Translations under genes and position numbers: made by a program | Assembly (NCBI GenBank): GCA_919901895.1 | Contig: CAKKQI010000054.1 | Coordinates: 1 to 8,429, forward strand | Length of the DNA stretch: 8,429 bases | Direction of reading: 5' to 3' | From: Candidatus Brocadiaceae bacterium | GTDB lineage: Bacteria; Planctomycetota; MHYJ01; JACQXL01; CAKKQI01 | Shown: one piece after another, positions 6,740 to 8,429 of the stretch | Numbering within the stretch: position 1 is the first letter of the stretch | How the letters are laid out: every line of letters starts with the position of its first letter | Notes under the pieces: model-generated | What the model was told of the DNA's origin: nothing | Database searches by the model: none | The model's input: the letters and a program-made list of their open reading frames with translations, nothing else

Positions 6740-6767
6740 ATTTTACCATTAAAAAATGAAAAGTCAA
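6740..6767 (-). promoter_or_regulatory. sigma-70-type promoter for the TPR-apbE operon
   Basis: On the minus strand a -35 TTGACT (6767-6762) is followed after 16 bases by a -10 TAAAAT (6745-6740). Both differ from consensus by one base, in a strongly AT-rich stretch. Transcription would start near 6733 and read into the TPR gene 150 bases further on. Confidence 0.6.
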
Positions 6768-6920
6768 GCGCTAATTTAAAATTTTTGAAATTAGATCCTA
6801 TCCGAATATCAACTTTCGAGGCATTAACCTCAATCTAAGCGTGTCTAAAAAGAGGCCCATTTCGTCCAGCCCGGGCGGGATACTTCTACCCTCGGATAAT
6901 GGTTTGTTGGCGCGGAATTT
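6768..6920. other. spacer between the 6921 gene and the TPR-operon promoter
   Basis: This 153-base stretch has no open frame that looks like a gene. It contains the 8-base palindrome GCCCGGGC (6869-6876). On the minus strand a C/G-rich part is followed by CTCTTTTT (6847-6854), which could be a weak terminator for the 6921 gene, but the possible stem is only four base pairs and I do not call it. Confidence 0.4.
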
Positions 6921-7316
6921 TTATTTGGGATTTTTTGAATCGTCCAATTTTTCCTGCCATTCACCAAACAACTTTTTTATGTCAAAGGGCGAACGGTTGG
7001 CTCCCTTACCAAGATAGACCTGTCCTTCAGGGATATTTAAATCGTATTGGACATCCCTGGCCCACGAAAAAATAACGTTAGTGGCATCATAATCATAAAG
7101 GACTAATTTTTTATTCCGGGTATCCAGGACCCAGAGAAGAGTATGTCCTTTAGAGTCATTACTGGATAGGGCAATAAAATCACCGGACGCCCCTGAATTT
7201 ACATTAGCCGCCGGGACCTGGGCTATTAACAGCTGCTGAGCCATAAACATTCCCGCGACGACAAATAACCCGCCTAAAAAAAATCCCGTTACCAATAAAA
7301 ACCATTTTTTTTCCAT
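6921..7316 (-). CDS. small membrane-anchored hypothetical protein, planctomycete-type
   Basis: A 131-residue protein with one N-terminal membrane segment (about 5-27), a short Ala/Ser/Gly linker (35-45) and a soluble domain outside the cytoplasm. The core 'LLWVLDTRNKKLVLYDYD' (60-77) and the following WARDVQYDLNIPEG form paired strands like one blade of a propeller. I recall small proteins of this layout ('..VVDT....L.LYEYD......RDI.YDL') as common in planctomycetes, but no function is known to me. The start is well supported: AAGGAAG lies about six bases before the ATG. The gene runs divergently from groEL and stands 337 bases upstream of the TPR gene on the same strand, which has its own promoter, so it is probably a separate unit. 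The tail (about 110-131) is charged and helical. Confidence 0.8.
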   Translation of the reverse strand: MEKKWFLLVTGFFLGGLFVVAGMFMAQQLLIAQVPAANVNSGASGDFIALSSNDSKGHTLLWVLDTRNKKLVLYDYDATNVIFSWARDVQYDLNIPEGQVYLGKGANRSPFDIKKLFGEWQEKLDDSKNPK

Positions 7317-7361
7317 AGGACACTTCCTTTTTATAATTGATTACACCGATTTTTGAATAGC

Positions 7362-7440
7362 GATTACACAGATTCGATGTTACGGACCACTCACTCGCAC
7401 GTATCTGTGTAATCAGACATCCTCTCATTATAGGATGTCT
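7362..7440. repeat. two adjoining inverted repeats
   Basis: GATTACACAGAT (7362-7373) and ATCTGTGTAATC (7403-7414) are exact 12-bp arms 29 bases apart. Directly abutting the second arm, AGACATCCT (7415-7423) and AGGATGTCT (7432-7440) form a 9-bp stem with an 8-base loop. Neither is followed by a T-run. GATTACAC also occurs upstream at 7339-7346, so the word belongs to a locally repeated family. Confidence 0.6.
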
Positions 7441-7482
7441 TAACACGAAATCGCAAAATAAATTAAACCCCAAAATAACGAA

Positions 7483-7593
7483 AATGCGAAACCACCTAAA
7501 ATATCGCGGCGCTCCGCTTGAGACGGATAATATTCTATATAGCAATTACTATGCCAAAAAAACGATGTTTTTTAAAAGAGGCAGTTTCGCATT
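7483..7593. repeat. 10-bp terminal inverted repeat around a 91-base core
   Basis: AATGCGAAAC (7483-7492) and GTTTCGCATT (7584-7593) are exact inverted arms. The core contains the A/T hairpin at 7557-7573 and one arm of a second inverted pair, TGCCAA (7552-7557) / TTGGCA (7595-7600), which crosses the right end. Size and layout would suit a very small non-autonomous element or a structured RNA, but no target-site duplication is evident. Confidence 0.35.
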
Positions 7594-7695
7594 ATTGGCA
7601 AAATCGTAATTATTTGATACATAACAACTTGCCATATAAGCAGTTAGGGTAATAAGCAGGGCCGGTCTGATTTAGAGCCTGAAATCAAAAAACAG

Positions 7696-7718
7696 ATATT
7701 TTTGCTTCGCAAAAATAT
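7696..7718. repeat. perfect 10-bp hairpin with 3-base loop
   Basis: ATATTTTTGC (7696-7705) and GCAAAAATAT (7709-7718) flank TTC. The stem is AT-rich with a GC top. On the + strand GTTAAATATTTTT follows, so a weak terminator cannot be excluded, but no gene ends just upstream. Confidence 0.5.
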
Positions 7719-7900
7719 TGTTAAATATTTTTACATTTATGTTAAATTAATTTACAGATACCGGCACCCAAAGAATAGAAAATACACCCCCCTCCCCCCG
7801 AAAATAGGTTGGCGAAAAGAAAAACAACTTTTTTGGAAGTTGGTTATTGCAGTGTTTCTTTATTTCGGACTTTCGTGTTTAATAAAATCTACAAAGATTC

Positions 7901-7928
7901 TTGACAAATTCAATTTTATTGATATAAT
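7901..7928 (+). promoter_or_regulatory. near-consensus sigma-70 promoter of groEL
   Basis: A perfect -35 TTGACA (7901-7906) and perfect -10 TATAAT (7923-7928) are separated by 16 bases. Transcription should start around 7935, giving a leader of about 43 bases. The spacer carries one copy of AATTCAATTTT (7907-7917) and the start-site region another (7933-7943). The CIRCE operator of HrcA (TTAGCACTC-N9-GAGTGCTAA) is absent. Confidence 0.85.
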
Positions 7929-7935
7929 TAATAAT

Positions 7936-7973
7936 TCAATTTTCCAAAAAACCAAAAAATTGATGGGGGAAAA
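7936..7973 (+). promoter_or_regulatory. groEL leader with ribosome binding site and two alternative pairings
   Basis: The ribosome binding site is GGGGGA (7965-7970), seven bases before the ATG. The upstream leader can fold as TCAATTTT (7936-7943) with AAAATTGA (7956-7963), which leaves the site free, or as TTTTCC (7940-7945) with GGAAAA (7968-7973), which covers its 3' half. The two pairings exclude each other. That folding affects translation is inference. Confidence 0.4.
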
Positions 7974-7977
7974 AGAT

Positions 7978-8429
7978 ATGCCGAAACAAATAGCTTTTCA
8001 TCAGGAAGCCCGGTTAGCCATCCAGAAAGGTGTTAATAAAGTCGAGCGGGCGGTTAAATACACTCTGGGCCCGCGGGGCCGGAATGTGATGCTGGACCAG
8101 GGCTGGGGCAGTCCGCAGATTACCAAGGATGGCGCCAGCGTGGCCGACGAGATTGAACTGGTTAACCCTTATGAAAATTTAGGCGCCCAGTTGATTAAAG
8201 AAGCGGCTTCTAAAACCCAGGACCAGACCGGCGATGGGACCACCACTACGACCGTCCTGGCCGGCGCGATATTTTCCGAGGGCTTAAAACTGATTGCGGC
8301 CGGGGCTGACCCGATGTCCATAGTTCGGGGTATCAAAAAAGCCGTAACTCAGGCCACTGAAGGATTAAAAAAATTAGCCCAGCCGGTCAAAAACAATGAT
8401 GAAATAAAACAGATCGCCACCATCGCGGC
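7978..8429 (+). CDS. groEL: chaperonin GroEL (Hsp60), N-terminal part, runs off window
   Basis: The first 150 codons plus two bases of a group I chaperonin, the large subunit of the ATP-driven folding chamber in the cytoplasm. Visible: TLGPRGRNV (29-37), the nucleotide-binding loop ITKDGASV (48-55) with Asp51, matching catalytic Asp52 of E. coli GroEL, and the GDGTTT motif (85-90) with Asp86, matching Asp87. The equatorial domain is otherwise collinear with GroEL. The start is fixed by the strong ribosome binding site GGGGGA and by the family's usual N-terminus. No groES precedes it, unlike the common groES-groEL order, so this may be one of several groEL copies, as known in planctomycetes and other groups. 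Small deviations such as QDQTGDGTTTTTV in place of the usual A-rich stretch are conservative. The apical and C-terminal parts cannot be judged. Confidence 0.96.
   Translation, partial: MPKQIAFHQEARLAIQKGVNKVERAVKYTLGPRGRNVMLDQGWGSPQITKDGASVADEIELVNPYENLGAQLIKEAASKTQDQTGDGTTTTTVLAGAIFSEGLKLIAAGADPMSIVRGIKKAVTQATEGLKKLAQPVKNNDEIKQIATIA

Larger units (their letters stand above)
7317..7977. other. long divergent intergenic region ahead of groEL
   Basis: These 661 bases separate two divergent genes and contain no convincing coding frame; in particular no groES. They hold several inverted repeats (7362-7440, 7483-7593, 7696-7718), an A/T hairpin AAAAAAC-GAT-GTTTTTT (7557-7573), a C-rich tract (7787-7799), a small hairpin CAACTT/AAGTTG (7825-7842) and the groEL promoter. 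An undetected small RNA is possible, but no promoter-terminator pair defines one. Confidence 0.6.

Noticed and set aside
7204..7545. A 113-codon open frame on the minus strand overlapping the small membrane protein gene
   Set aside because: Its 3' part is the shifted frame of the real gene and its 5' part covers inverted repeats; the composition is Arg/Cys-rich and unlike a protein.
7825..7842. CAACTT/AAGTTG hairpin followed by a T-rich run on the minus strand, terminator-like
   Set aside because: No minus-strand gene ends there; the stem is short and AT-rich.
7901..7977. CIRCE operator upstream of groEL
   Set aside because: I looked for TTAGCACTC and GAGTGCTAA in the groEL upstream region and found neither.
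1..8429. CRISPR array, tRNA or rRNA genes
   Set aside because: No regularly spaced repeats and no tRNA- or rRNA-like conserved segments were seen.

Overview
The window looks like chromosomal DNA of a free-living bacterium, most likely a planctomycete or a related PVC-group lineage. This placement is an inference from gene style, not from a marker gene. The pointers are a thioredoxin-fold protein opening with a phrase like 'ALAQAEEKSKPLLIYF', an exported TPR protein whose mature N-terminus is a small 'DGS..GRV' beta domain, and a small membrane-anchored protein containing 'LLWVLDTRNKKLVLYDYD'. As far as I recall, all three types are frequent in planctomycete genomes.

Layout from left to right: (1) the C-terminal 290 codons of a ClpC-type AAA+ unfoldase (1-873, +). 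(2) An accessory-looking stretch, 874-2300, with a small lipoprotein (1066-1488, +) and an unrecognised 177-residue protein (1564-2097, +), surrounded by short palindromes and repeat words. (3) A minus-strand block read right to left: a signal-peptide TPR protein (4487-6583), an ApbE-type flavin transferase starting one base after it (3439-4485), and, after a 94-base gap, a membrane-anchored thioredoxin-fold protein without CXXC (2301-3344). A good promoter (6740-6767) lies about 150 bases ahead of the TPR gene and leaves a leader rich in inverted repeats. (4) A small membrane-anchored hypothetical protein (6921-7316, -). (5) A 661-base divergent intergenic region full of inverted repeats. (6) The first 150 codons of groEL (7978 to the window end, +), with a near-consensus sigma-70 promoter and no groES directly upstream.

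Functionally, two protein-quality-control genes (clpC and groEL) bracket a set of envelope proteins. TPR protein and ApbE are almost certainly co-transcribed. ApbE would attach FMN covalently to exported proteins, the TPR protein could act as a periplasmic scaffold, and the thioredoxin-fold protein has lost its redox cysteines, so a binding role is more likely than oxidoreduction. How these three cooperate is inference. The most interesting regulatory DNA is ahead of groEL: a repeated AATTCAATTTT word overlaps the promoter, the CIRCE operator is absent, and the short leader could fold in two mutually exclusive ways near the ribosome binding site. I see no tRNA, rRNA, CRISPR array, transposase gene or phage gene. 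I see no clearly novel defence or mobile system.
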